Assembly (NCBI GenBank): GCA_937920345.1
Contig: CALGVA010000053.1
Location: 124,001-188,000 of the forward strand
Direction: 5' to 3'
Source: an uncultured Lachnospiraceae bacterium
GTDB lineage: Bacteria > Bacillota > Clostridia > Lachnospirales > Lachnospiraceae
DNA: 64,000 nucleotides
Below the pieces are notes generated by a model that was not told the DNA's origin, did not search any database, and saw only the letters and a program-made list of their open reading frames with translations. Both the position numbers and the translations under genes were made by a program. Of the stretch, positions 8,653-17,107 are shown one piece after another. Position 1 is the stretch's first letter. Each line of letters begins with the position of its first letter.

Positions 8653-9819
8653 TCAGTATTTTCGATACCTGCGCCATGCGCTGGTTATGCCCATGGCAAT
8701 GATCACGACCGCAAGCACGGTCACGATGCAGAATGCAGGGACGCCCTGATTGGAACTGACCGCGTCGAGTTCCGAGATAATGTCAGGGTTGGTCAGGTAG
8801 AACGGCGCGGAATAGAGCAGCAGTTGAATCGGAAAGAGGACCAATCCCCATATGCGCAGAACCGATTCTTCCAGTGCGGCGGCAAGCAGTATCCGGATGA
8901 TGCCGCGCAGCGCCAGGAAAGCTGCCACTGGCAGTACCCAGCAGAACGCAGCGACAGTGACGGAATGAAATGTACTGCGGCAGCGCGCGGAGATCAGGAG
9001 CGTGACCGCACATAATTCCATTACGCCCAACAGACCAGAGAGCAGGATTCTGGTTAAAAGCGTGCCGAAAGGCATCACAGGCTGGCTGAAGTCTGAGACC
9101 AGACTGGACAGGCATTGCAGTCCCTCCCAGCCGTAGACTACGCCGTACAGAAGCAGGGAGAATCCGGTGATCATCAGCCAGAGTCCGAATGACAGTGTGA
9201 AAGCCACCGCAATTTTGGCACAGATATCTCTGGCAGGACCTTCCTTTGTGGTAAACAGCAGCGGCTTGATTCCGGATTGCAGCTCGTCGGAAAACACGGT
9301 GGAAACGGTGCACAGAATCAGGATGCAGGTCATGATCAGGCTTATGTAATATCGTTCTGTGTAAGAACTCCACCCGTCATAGTAGGCGAACCAGATCCCA
9401 TCTCCGGTCTCTTCGCGGAATTGTCCGAGTCCTGTTTCGGCAAGCGGAAGCGTCTTCGTGGCAAGGCGGTAATCATCCCAGCCGTGCAGGTATCCGTCGG
9501 AAGCATACGCCATGACAAAGCGGTTTAGAAAATTCCCGTCCGACACGCCGTAATATTTTTCAACCTGCTTTGGGAATCCGTACTGATCCACAATTTGTTG
9601 TATTTTGCTGTCCGTGAGAACGCCTTCGAACTCTTGTGTGATCTGTCGGTCGATCCGGACGGCTTCATACCCATGATAGGTTACGCCGTTTACCGTAGAG
9701 CGTGTGGCGCGCAGATCCTGCAGGAAGAGGATGAGAAGAGCAGCCAGAATACAGAAGATGCCAATCGGGAATATTTTCCGGCGGCAGAGTTTATAGAGTT
9801 CTGTTTTGTATAATCGCAT
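8653..9819 (-). CDS. ABC-2 type permease, paralogue of the gene at 12384
   Basis: The 388-residue membrane protein has one N-terminal helix, an outer loop of about 130 residues and five or so further helices, as in ABC-2 permeases. It begins MRLYKTELYKLCRRKIF; this start (9819) is preceded by GGAGG, while the frame stays open upstream. It is clearly related along its whole N-terminal half to the divergent gene at 12384-13490 (shared GYEAV-IDRQIT, SDGYL--W, PLLFT and AKI--AFTL). It is the last gene of the operon sigma, membrane protein, ATPase, permease, and probably pairs with the ATPase at 9899. The substrate is unknown; peptide or bacitracin-like efflux is one possibility. Confidence 0.82.
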   Translation of the reverse strand: MRLYKTELYKLCRRKIFPIGIFCILAALLILFLQDLRATRSTVNGVTYHGYEAVRIDRQITQEFEGVLTDSKIQQIVDQYGFPKQVEKYYGVSDGNFLNRFVMAYASDGYLHGWDDYRLATKTLPLAETGLGQFREETGDGIWFAYYDGWSSYTERYYISLIMTCILILCTVSTVFSDELQSGIKPLLFTTKEGPARDICAKIAVAFTLSFGLWLMITGFSLLLYGVVYGWEGLQCLSSLVSDFSQPVMPFGTLLTRILLSGLLGVMELCAVTLLISARCRSTFHSVTVAAFCWVLPVAAFLALRGIIRILLAAALEESVLRIWGLVLFPIQLLLYSAPFYLTNPDIISELDAVSSNQGVPAFCIVTVLAVVIIAMGITSAWRRYRKY

Positions 9820-9898
9820 GTGGTTTCCTCCGAATGAATATGCATTGCCCGGAATATCCGGTTTTATAGGACGCTTTCTGACCGGCATAGCTGATCAG

Positions 9899-10783
9899 TC
9901 ATGAATCGGGCAGCGTATATTTCTTTTTGGTATAAAAAAGGTAGGCGTCCTCCAGCGTCACCTCCACAGGAGACGCGCTCTCTACCGGCTTATCCGCGGA
10001 CACGATGCGCAGCTGTACCTGATTCCCCTGATTACGCAGGTTACTTATGACATACTGCCTGCCCAGTTTTTCGGCTTCGCGTTCCGGCACGGTACAGCTC
10101 CATACGCAGCCTTCCGCCTGCTGCAGTATCTGTGCTTCGTCGCCGCTTTGCAGGATTTGTCCGTCTTTCATGATCATGATCTGATCCGCAATGTACTCGA
10201 TGTCCGAGACGATATGGGTGGACAGAATTACCAGACGGTTCTTGCCGAGGGAACTGATAATATTGCGGAAACGGACACGTTCGCCGGGGTCCAGTCCGGA
10301 AGTGGGCTCGTCGAGCACGAGAATTTCCGGATCGTTTAAGAGTGCCTGCGCGATGCCGACTCTCCTGAGCATACCGCCGGAAAAGGTTTTCAGCTTATTT
10401 TTCCTTTCTTTTGTCAGATCCACCATCTCGAGGAGCTCATCGATTCTCGTGCGGGCGTATTCTTCCGGCAGCGCTTTGAGCGCCGCCATATAATGGAGGA
10501 AGCGCAGTGCGCTGAAGTCCCCGTAATAGCCGAAGTCCTGCGGAAGATAACCGAGAAGCCTGCGGTATTCCCCTCCCATCTGCAGGATCGGCATACCGTC
10601 GCATCGAATCGTGCCCTGTGTGGGCTTTAAGATGCCACACAGCATTCTCATGAGGGTGGTTTTGCCGGCGCCGTTTTCACCGAGGAGTCCGTACACGCCG
10701 TGTCCGAGCCGTATGCTGACATTCTGTACCGCGGTCTTGTTCTTAAAAATTTTCGTAACCTCTGTCAGTTCTAATTCGTACAT
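9899..10783 (-). CDS. ABC transporter ATP-binding protein
   Basis: This 294-residue cytoplasmic ATPase has Walker A GENGAGKTT at about residue 37, Q-loop YLPQDFGYYG, signature FSGGMLRRVGIAQALL, Walker B EILVLDEPTSGLDP and H-loop LVILSTHIVSD. A C-terminal extension of about 80 residues follows the core, as in drug or bacitracin efflux ATPases. GGAGAAATCTT precedes the ATG. Its first codons overlap the end of the upstream gene by 13 bp, and the permease gene follows downstream, so all are one operon headed by the ECF sigma gene. Confidence 0.93.
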   Translation of the reverse strand: MYELELTEVTKIFKNKTAVQNVSIRLGHGVYGLLGENGAGKTTLMRMLCGILKPTQGTIRCDGMPILQMGGEYRRLLGYLPQDFGYYGDFSALRFLHYMAALKALPEEYARTRIDELLEMVDLTKERKNKLKTFSGGMLRRVGIAQALLNDPEILVLDEPTSGLDPGERVRFRNIISSLGKNRLVILSTHIVSDIEYIADQIMIMKDGQILQSGDEAQILQQAEGCVWSCTVPEREAEKLGRQYVISNLRNQGNQVQLRIVSADKPVESASPVEVTLEDAYLFYTKKKYTLPDS

Positions 10784-11616
10784 AAGATTTCTCCTTTACT
10801 GATTTCTCTGAAAAGTGCATGGATCTGTATACCCAACAGACCGGCGCCGAAAAGCAGGGCAATTACCCAGACAACAAGCGCAGACTCTGTGTACAGGTGC
10901 GGCGTGGATGCCAGTATGACGTAGAATACGGAGAGAAAACCGCCGATCGCCGCAATCAGCCACACATTTTTGCGGCCTGCCTCGGTCAGCAATACGCCCA
11001 GGCATGCACACTGGGTGAAAATATATGGCACCAGGATATACACACCGATCTGCAGCAGCCGGATCTGCCACCTGCTGCCTGCAAACAGGATCATAATCAT
11101 AAGTACGGCCAGATTGATCAGTCCGGAAAAGACCATATCAAAGGCAGTTATCTGTCTGACGTTAAAGAAACAGCTTTCGCTCAATTCTGAAAGCTTTGAG
11201 AAACAGACTCTGCTGACCGTCAATATGGAGAGTGAACCGAGCACGCCGGCAAGGATCATGGCGGACGCGGTCATGAATCCGCGTTCAACATTTTGTACAT
11301 CCATGACAAACATCAGGAAAAGCATGGCGATGCAGCCCAGCAGATGAAAAATGCCGATGCTTCTGTCTGCGTAGCGGAAACGGTTCTGCCAGATCAGGCG
11401 CTTATTGTATAGAAGGTACACTTCTTTACAGGCAATGGCATGCTGCAGTGCGGCAAGAGCCTCCTGTCGGCGCGCCGGGTCGATCGGGAGTCCGGAATCA
11501 GCGTCTGCAAAGGCAGATTGCAGATCCCTGACAGCCCGGCGTCCGGTGTGCCGGGGAAGGTGTCGGTTTCCTGCGGATGTTTTTCTGATTTTATGGTCGG
11601 TCCGGTATGTTTTCAT
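10771..11616 (-). CDS. Multi-pass membrane protein, likely the anti-sigma or sensor partner of the ECF sigma factor
   Basis: The 281-residue product has a polar N-terminal region of about 95 residues with many Arg and Ala, followed by about six hydrophobic segments (for example IGIFHLLGCIAMLFLMFVMD and VYILVPYIFTQCACLGVLL). Its start codon lies inside the last 26 bases of the sigma gene, with GGAGG also inside it, so translation is coupled to sigma. That arrangement is common for anti-sigma factors, but no ZAS-type His/Cys motif is seen, so the role is inferred from position. It also overlaps the ATPase gene by 13 bp. Confidence 0.65.
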   Translation of the reverse strand: MKTYRTDHKIRKTSAGNRHLPRHTGRRAVRDLQSAFADADSGLPIDPARRQEALAALQHAIACKEVYLLYNKRLIWQNRFRYADRSIGIFHLLGCIAMLFLMFVMDVQNVERGFMTASAMILAGVLGSLSILTVSRVCFSKLSELSESCFFNVRQITAFDMVFSGLINLAVLMIMILFAGSRWQIRLLQIGVYILVPYIFTQCACLGVLLTEAGRKNVWLIAAIGGFLSVFYVILASTPHLYTESALVVWVIALLFGAGLLGIQIHALFREISKGEILCTN

Positions 11617-12127
11617 CTGCTTCCTCCATTATTTTTCTCAAACTCTTAAGACCTAAGCGGAATCTTGATTTCACGGTTGAAAGATTACAGCCTAAGATTG
11701 CGGCAATCTCATGGAACTTAAGTTCTTCATATATCCGGAGAATAATGATTTCCCGCTGGTTTACGGGAAGCTGTGCCAGCGCCTGCTGCAGAACCATGCG
11801 GTCTTCCAGAGTGCCGAGGCCGGTATCTTCCATGCCGGGCAGGATGGCGTCATCCAGGCAGCACAGGTCTTTCTTATGGTGAAAATAGTCACGGCAGAGG
11901 TTGCGGGCAATAATGAGCAGGTAGCCTTTCAGATTCCGGTACTCATAGGAACCGGAATATTTAATGAAACGAAGGAATACCTCCTGCGCAATATCGTAGG
12001 AATCCGTCGCCTGTCCCGTCAGGTAAAGGCAGAAGCGGTAGATTTCGTCGTAGTACCTGTCCGCAATGACGTTGAGCGCTTCTCTGCTGCCGTTATGCAC
12101 TTTTCTGATCAGTTCTTTATCTGTCAC
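11591..12127 (-). CDS. ECF-type RNA polymerase sigma factor
   Basis: The 178-residue protein shows ECF region 2 (about 10-85: YYDEIYRFCLYLTG, SYDIAQEVFLRFIKY, KGYLLIIARNLCRDYF) and region 4 (about 110-165: LPVNQREIIILRIYEELKFH, then HEIAAILGCNLSTVKSRFRL). It starts with GTG at 12127, preceded by AGGAATT. It heads a four-gene operon with a membrane protein, an ABC ATPase and a permease, so the sigma factor probably adjusts expression of a defence-type exporter. A TATAAT-bearing promoter lies upstream on this strand. Confidence 0.92.
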   Translation of the reverse strand: MTDKELIRKVHNGSREALNVIADRYYDEIYRFCLYLTGQATDSYDIAQEVFLRFIKYSGSYEYRNLKGYLLIIARNLCRDYFHHKKDLCCLDDAILPGMEDTGLGTLEDRMVLQQALAQLPVNQREIIILRIYEELKFHEIAAILGCNLSTVKSRFRLGLKSLRKIMEEADENIPDRP

Positions 12128-12173
12128 GTTGTAATTCCTGTGCTTTCTGGTGTCTGCTTAAATAACTGTTTCC

Positions 12174-12202
12174 ATTATACAAAAGATTAACCGGAGCGAA
12201 AA
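12174..12202 (-). promoter_or_regulatory. Candidate promoter of the sigma-ABC operon
   Basis: On the minus strand a perfect TATAAT (12174-12179) has a weak -35 hexamer, TTTTCG, 17 bases upstream. The poor -35 suggests either activation or a different sigma contribution. Confidence 0.4.
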
Positions 12203-12289
12203 ATTTATTTTTCGGGCGCGGGAAAATATCTTTCCGGCTGCCGGTTAAACTTTCAAGGCAGAAAACAGGTTATTTGTGTAAAGCAGGAT

Positions 12290-12318
12290 TTGAAGGAAGA
12301 ATGATGATGACGTAAAAT
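12290..12318 (+). promoter_or_regulatory. Candidate promoter of the divergent permease gene
   Basis: TTGAAG (12290-12295), a 17-base spacer and TAAAAT (12313-12318), about 66 bases before the ATG. The sequence looks like a housekeeping promoter, not an ECF one. Confidence 0.5.
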
Positions 12319-12383
12319 GATTGCAGATGTTTGATTGAGGGGAAAATCAGTGCTTAACGTTTCATAGGGAGGATAAGTTAAAA

Positions 12384-13490
12384 ATGAGACTGTATCGGAT
12401 GGAATTGTATAAACTGCTGTCCCGGAAAATCTTCGGGATCGGTGCCGTGTGCATGGTGCTGTTTACGGCGCTTGGCTTCTGGCTGTCAAATGTTGATATG
12501 GAAACTGCGATGGTGGACGGGAAACTGTACTCCGGATATGAAGCCGTACAGATCAACCGGCAGATCACGGAGCCATATAAGGGAACACTCTCGGACGAAA
12601 AAGTTATGGAAATCGTGGAGCAGTACGGGCTGCCGTCGAAAGTGATGTATGATCTGCCGGGCTGGCGGGACGGCAATTATCTGAATATTTTTGTGACAGA
12701 CTATCTGTCGGACGGATATCTTCGGGACTGGAATAATTATCAGGCGCCGACGAGAGTGTACCCGATTGCGGATACAGCGCTTGGAGAATTGCAGCGTGTG
12801 ACGGGGCGGGAGATCAGGCTGGCATACACACAGGGCTGGAAGACATTACTCGACACGCTGCAGACGGGAATGGTACTGGCCAGTATACTGGTTATCGTGT
12901 CCGTGTCCACCCTGTTTGCGCAGGAGAGCCAGACGAAGATGCTGCCGTTGCTGTTTACGGCGCAGGACGGAAAAGAGAAGGATATGCGTGCAAAGATCGG
13001 GGCGGCTTTTACATTGACCATTCTGGTCTATTGCGTGACGGCGCTGCTCTGTCTTGCAATGAGCCTTCTTGTATATGGATTGGACGGGGGAGAGTGGGCA
13101 CTGAATATGGTGTGGATGGGGGAGGCCAGCGTCAGAAATCGTGTAAGCTGCATGCCGGTAATGTCTTTTGCCGGGATCATGTTCGGAACGGACTTTGCAG
13201 CCATGCTTCTGCTCTGCGCGATTACGCTGTGTGTATCTGCCCACAGCAGGAGTAATTTCGGGGCGGTGACTGCAGCCGCGGTACTGTGGGGAATGCCGCT
13301 GTTTATCGGTATGCTGTTTGGAGGAATCGGATATTTCCTGGCCTCCTGTATGCCGCTTTTCTTAATTATGAGTTCCACGATTTATGATGTGTTTTCCTTC
13401 GGCTGGGAGACGGTGCTGGTTTATCCCGTCACCGCGCTGACGCTCATCTGTGTCGTGGAAGGATGGCAGGCGTACAGACGGCAGACATAG
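12384..13490 (+). CDS. ABC-2 type permease paralogue, no ATPase adjacent on its strand
   Basis: The 368-residue membrane protein begins MRLYRMELYKLLSRKIF and is homologous over its length to the permease at 8653-9819, with the same long outer loop after helix one and five or six further helices. It is transcribed away from the sigma-ABC operon by its own promoter. It has no ATPase gene of its own nearby, so it may share the ATPase at 9899 and either form a mixed permease pair with its paralogue or replace it under other conditions. GGGAGG lies upstream of the ATG. Confidence 0.8.
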   Translation: MRLYRMELYKLLSRKIFGIGAVCMVLFTALGFWLSNVDMETAMVDGKLYSGYEAVQINRQITEPYKGTLSDEKVMEIVEQYGLPSKVMYDLPGWRDGNYLNIFVTDYLSDGYLRDWNNYQAPTRVYPIADTALGELQRVTGREIRLAYTQGWKTLLDTLQTGMVLASILVIVSVSTLFAQESQTKMLPLLFTAQDGKEKDMRAKIGAAFTLTILVYCVTALLCLAMSLLVYGLDGGEWALNMVWMGEASVRNRVSCMPVMSFAGIMFGTDFAAMLLLCAITLCVSAHSRSNFGAVTAAAVLWGMPLFIGMLFGGIGYFLASCMPLFLIMSSTIYDVFSFGWETVLVYPVTALTLICVVEGWQAYRRQT

Positions 13491-13523
13491 CGGCAGATTC
13501 CGGATCTGATTCGGAATCTGCCG
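13491..13523. terminator. Bidirectional hairpin between convergent genes
   Basis: CGGCAGATTCCG (13491-13502) and CGGAATCTGCCG (13512-13523) form a perfect 12-bp stem starting directly after the permease stop. It sits between two converging genes. Confidence 0.7.
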
Positions 13524-13540
13524 GTTATACGCATGGTCCT

Positions 13541-15553
13541 TTACGCTTCCTCCAGAATCAGGAAATCCCATCCGCCGACCGTGAGAGTATCGCCATTTCT
13601 GACTGTCTGATTCTGCATGAGTAATGTGGCATCGCCGCCGTTCCAGGTAATCGTGGCAGGTTCGTCTGCATAGTTAAAGTAGTAGGTAAGCTGTCTCTCA
13701 TAATCGTTAGTGCCCCGTTTGATGACAACGGGGTATTGTTCTGCGGGAAGTGTGATACCGACGGAATTAACTATATAAGTCAACAACTCTTTCAGCAGTG
13801 CCGGGTCGAAATAACAGCCCAGATAGACTGCAGTGCCTGCGTCGTACTGGTTCTCAGTGACGGCGGCATAACTTCCCCAGTGCGGATGATCGTAGGCGGC
13901 CAGAGTCCTGGCGCCGGCCGGAATGAGCAGTTCCATCCAGCAGTGCACGGCGTCATTGACCGTTTTTGTATGATTCTGGAAAACACAGTCTTTTAACCCG
14001 ACATTGACCGGATTGGTGAACTGATCGTAGGTCATACCGAACACCTCTGTCAGTCCATGCGGCTGGTCGTCAGCGTAGATTTTCAGAACCGGATCGGAGA
14101 ATGCCGTTTTAAAAGTAGAAATTAAGTGTCCGCCGTTGCTGACATAGTTTTTTAAGTGAGTGACAAGCGTGTCGGAAACACTGTAGAGCGCCGGGGTCAC
14201 TAAGATCTTATATTGACTGAAAAGATCAGTATCATTTACGGATAATACATCACACTCGATATTTAATTCGTAGAACGCGTCGTAGAGCCATCTGACAATA
14301 TCATTATAGTTTAAATCCTCATGAATGCAAAACCACTGCAGACCGGTCAGTGATTCATTGGACAGCAGAAGTGCGACGTCGGCCTTCTTGCGCAGGTTTT
14401 TCAGGCGGTCTCCATACGCCGCAAAGTCAGCGCCGATCGTGCACGCCTCCCGGTAAGTTGCATTTTCCTGAAGATTATGACTTAAGATGCCCTTCCAGTA
14501 GGACTCGATGGCATTGTGTATGGAGTGCCAGTGCCAGTACATAACAGAGTCAGAGCCGGATGCTATATGGCTGAAAGCCTGCATACGAAGCTGACCGGGG
14601 TAGTGCAGCCAGCCATGATTGCCCTGCGCCTCTGTCTCCAGAATCAGATAGTTGTCTTTCTTGATGGAGCGTGCGATGGCGCCGCCAAAGGCGATCTCCT
14701 TGCCGGTGAGGTCCTGCGCCGAGGGGTGGTAGATGTCAAAACCCGCTACGCTTAACGGTTCTGCGGCTTTCCACTGATTTACTTCCGGCTGCAGACCGAA
14801 GGAATAGTTACGCCATTCATAGTCAAAGTTCTGGGTGATAAACTGGTCAGGACGGGCATACTCCTGCACGATGGCACACTGCCATGCGAGAAAGTCCGTC
14901 ACGAGTTTTCTCTGGAACTTTTGATATTCCGCACCCAGAGAGCCGTTGATGGTGCCGCGGACATCGGGGAAATCCTCCCATGCATTTATGCGGTTGCTCC
15001 AGTAATCCAGACCGAAGGCATGGTTGAGGGCTTCTAAGTTGTTCTGATATTCTTTCCGCAGATAGTCGATGAATTTCTTCTGGGCATACGCGCTGCAGGT
15101 GTCATAGGATTTCGTCTCATTGTCGAGCTGGAAACCGATGACATGATCATAGGAAGAGACTTCTTCCATCAGGCGGCGTATGATAATCTCCGCATGCTGC
15201 AGATAGACAGGGTGCGTGATATCCATATTCTGCCGGCAGCCGTAACGTCCCGGACCGTCGTGGGTTTCCGCGAGAACATCCGGACATTTGGCGGCAAGCC
15301 ATGTGGGAACGGCATAGGTCGGTGTGCCCACGATCACGGAGATTCCGTGCGCTGCGGAAGCACGCAGCATTCTGTGCAGATGTGTAAAATCAAAGACGCC
15401 CTCCTGCGGTTCCCAGGTGCTCCAGGTTGACTCCGCGATGCGGATCACGTTGATGTGCGCCTTCTCCATCATAGCCATATCAGTTTCGATCCTGTCATAA
15501 GGCAGGTATTCGTCGTAGTATGCAGCGCCGAACAGAAGTTTGTCTGTTTTCAT
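13541..15553 (-). CDS. Glycoside hydrolase family 42 beta-galactosidase
   Basis: The 670-residue enzyme has the full GH42 layout: a catalytic (beta/alpha)8 barrel (about 1-380), a trimerisation domain (about 390-590) and a small C-terminal beta domain. The acid/base is Glu146 in GFQLDNE and the likely nucleophile Glu306 in NYLILETEAQ. Members hydrolyse terminal beta-galactosides, often plant galactans or host and milk oligosaccharides. No signal peptide is present, so it acts in the cytoplasm on imported sugars. The ATG follows AGAGAGG. A LacI-type regulator is divergently encoded with a palindromic site between them, but no sugar transporter is adjacent. Confidence 0.93.
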   Translation of the reverse strand: MKTDKLLFGAAYYDEYLPYDRIETDMAMMEKAHINVIRIAESTWSTWEPQEGVFDFTHLHRMLRASAAHGISVIVGTPTYAVPTWLAAKCPDVLAETHDGPGRYGCRQNMDITHPVYLQHAEIIIRRLMEEVSSYDHVIGFQLDNETKSYDTCSAYAQKKFIDYLRKEYQNNLEALNHAFGLDYWSNRINAWEDFPDVRGTINGSLGAEYQKFQRKLVTDFLAWQCAIVQEYARPDQFITQNFDYEWRNYSFGLQPEVNQWKAAEPLSVAGFDIYHPSAQDLTGKEIAFGGAIARSIKKDNYLILETEAQGNHGWLHYPGQLRMQAFSHIASGSDSVMYWHWHSIHNAIESYWKGILSHNLQENATYREACTIGADFAAYGDRLKNLRKKADVALLLSNESLTGLQWFCIHEDLNYNDIVRWLYDAFYELNIECDVLSVNDTDLFSQYKILVTPALYSVSDTLVTHLKNYVSNGGHLISTFKTAFSDPVLKIYADDQPHGLTEVFGMTYDQFTNPVNVGLKDCVFQNHTKTVNDAVHCWMELLIPAGARTLAAYDHPHWGSYAAVTENQYDAGTAVYLGCYFDPALLKELLTYIVNSVGITLPAEQYPVVIKRGTNDYERQLTYYFNYADEPATITWNGGDATLLMQNQTVRNGDTLTVGGWDFLILEEA

Positions 15554-15623
15554 AGATGTTATCCTCTCTTTTCATCCGAAAATACCTTGCGAACCGGAAT
15601 AAAATCTGGTAATCTTGTATCGA

Positions 15624-15635
15624 GCAACCGATTGC
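15624..15635. promoter_or_regulatory. Candidate LacI-type operator between beta-galactosidase and regulator
   Basis: GCAACCGATTGC is a near-perfect palindrome (one mismatched pair) around a central CG, the hallmark of LacI-family operators. It overlaps the -35 region of a plausible minus-strand promoter (TTGCTC, 17 bases, TTTTAT) for the beta-galactosidase gene. Confidence 0.5.
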
Positions 15636-15710
15636 GCAATGTGTGTTGGTGCTATTGTATCATATATGCGGACAGTCGTAAAGAAGAAGGAAACGCGTAA
15701 GGGACAGGAA

Positions 15711-16736
15711 ATGATGGACGATAAGAATTTAACGATAGGCGATATTGCACAGGAACTCGGCGTATCCAAAACGACCGTGTCGAGGGCGATATCCGGCAAG
15801 GGCAGGATCGGGCAGCAGACCCGTAAGAAAGTGTTGGAGTATATTGAGGAGCACCATTACAGTCCGAATGTGATTGCCAAGGGACTGGCGCAGAGTAAGA
15901 CTTTTAATCTGGGCATGGTGCTGCCGGGAGATTACAATGTCGTGGAGCTGCCTTTTTTCCAGAAATGCATGATGGGCGTCAGCAGGACGGCCTCCGCCCG
16001 CGGGTATGATGTGCTGATCTCCATGGTGACGGCGAAGGATATCACACAGCTTAAGCGTGCGGTGACCAACCACAAGATTGATGGTGTCATCCTGACAAGA
16101 ACGTTAGCGAATGATGCGCCCATGAAATACCTGAAGGAGAAAGGGGTGCCTTTCGTTGCAATCGGCAGTACGGATGACCGTGCGGTCGTGCAGATCGATA
16201 ACGATCACAGAAGCGCATGCCGGGAGATGACGGAGAAGCTGCTGGAAAGCGGTATCACAAAGATTGCCCTGATCGGCGGGGACGAGAGCTATATCGTTAC
16301 CCGCAGCAGATTGAAAGGGTTTGAGGATGCTTTTGCAGGAAGAAAAGGGTGGCATGGCAGCAGGCAGACTTTTCTGAACGTGAAGGACGGGCAGGAAGTG
16401 AGCCGGCTGGTGAACCGGCTGGTGGACGAGAACGTGGAATGTATTGTGAGCATGGATGATTTCCTGTGCGGCTGTGTATTGAATGCTTTGCAGCAGAGAC
16501 AGATCCGGATTCCGGAGCAGGTGCAGGTAGTATCTTTCTATGACAGCACGATGCTGGAATACCGTATTCCGTCTATCACCTCCATTCGCTTTAACGTGGA
16601 AGAACTGGGGTATCAGGCGTGCGAACTGCTGCTGCGGATGCTTGATGATGAAGAAGTTGAGAAGAAAACGCTGCTCGGGTACGAGGTGCATATGCGTAAA
16701 TCGACACGGCAGATCGCGACGGCTTCGACACCATGA
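15711..16736 (+). CDS. LacI family transcriptional regulator
   Basis: The 341-residue protein opens with the LacI helix-turn-helix (LTIGDIAQELGVSKTTVSRA) at about 5-25 followed by the hinge, and continues as a periplasmic-binding-like sensor domain (about 65-335, with GMVLPGDYN, IDGVILTRT, ALIGGDESY and IPSITSIRFN). It most probably represses the divergent GH42 gene until a galactoside ligand binds. The start at 15711 has AGGG upstream; an ATG follows directly at 15714 and either may be used. The upstream in-frame codons overlap the promoter region and are not coding. Confidence 0.9.
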   Translation: MMDDKNLTIGDIAQELGVSKTTVSRAISGKGRIGQQTRKKVLEYIEEHHYSPNVIAKGLAQSKTFNLGMVLPGDYNVVELPFFQKCMMGVSRTASARGYDVLISMVTAKDITQLKRAVTNHKIDGVILTRTLANDAPMKYLKEKGVPFVAIGSTDDRAVVQIDNDHRSACREMTEKLLESGITKIALIGGDESYIVTRSRLKGFEDAFAGRKGWHGSRQTFLNVKDGQEVSRLVNRLVDENVECIVSMDDFLCGCVLNALQQRQIRIPEQVQVVSFYDSTMLEYRIPSITSIRFNVEELGYQACELLLRMLDDEEVEKKTLLGYEVHMRKSTRQIATASTP

Positions 16737-16745
16737 AGCAGGCAC

Positions 16746-16775
16746 TTGACATACATTTGTCGGATAGAGTACAAT
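16746..16775 (+). promoter_or_regulatory. Strong sigma-A promoter for the small ORF and S-component leader
   Basis: A perfect TTGACA (16746-16751), an 18-base spacer and TACAAT (16770-16775). The transcript would run through the small ORF and a terminator-like hairpin before reaching the transporter gene at 17108. Confidence 0.65.
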
Positions 16776-16845
16776 GGGTACAATGATCGGCCAGAGCCGG
16801 TAGGAGGATGCCAAGCGTCCGGAGAAGACACGGGGATTGTCAGGT

Positions 16846-16992
16846 ATGAGAGTAAAGAGAATCTATAAAAACAAGACAAACGCCTATTTCTTTATTGAGG
16901 GCTGGTGTGCGGCGAAGCACGTATCGAGAAAAGACATAGAAGCCATTAAAAAAGAAGTGAACCAGATTATTTTTGATGTCTTCACGAAATGA
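16846..16992 (+). CDS. Small ORF of 48 codons in the transporter leader
   Basis: The predicted peptide starts MRVKRIYKNKTNAYFFIEGW, is basic, and has a helical C-terminal half (KDIEAIKKEVNQIIFDVF). It lies between a strong promoter and a terminator-like hairpin in front of the ECF S-component gene. The ribosome site is weak (CAGG). A stem GGATGC/GCGTCC (16806-16820) precedes it. I do not recognise the peptide. It may be a genuine small protein or a regulatory leader peptide; chance is not excluded. Confidence 0.45.
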   Translation: MRVKRIYKNKTNAYFFIEGWCAAKHVSRKDIEAIKKEVNQIIFDVFTK

Positions 16993-17044
16993 ATCTGCCA
17001 TAAAATATAAGCATAAATTTACCAGGAAGGTAATCTGCCGCGGA

Positions 17045-17072
17045 AGAACCGCATGGATTGCGTTCCTTTTTT
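17045..17072 (+). terminator. Terminator-like hairpin in the S-component leader
   Basis: GAAC-C-GCA pairs with TGC-GTTC (17045-17064) and is followed at once by CTTTTTTA. It lies between the small ORF and the transporter start, so it can act as an attenuator. Confidence 0.6.
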
Positions 17073-17107
17073 ATTGCAGAAAATATATTAACTTGGAGGA
17101 GAAAATT

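Noticed and set aside
16993..17107. Known riboswitch before the S-component gene
   Set aside because: I looked for TPP, THF, preQ1 and cobalamin hallmark sequences and found none; only a terminator-like hairpin is supported.
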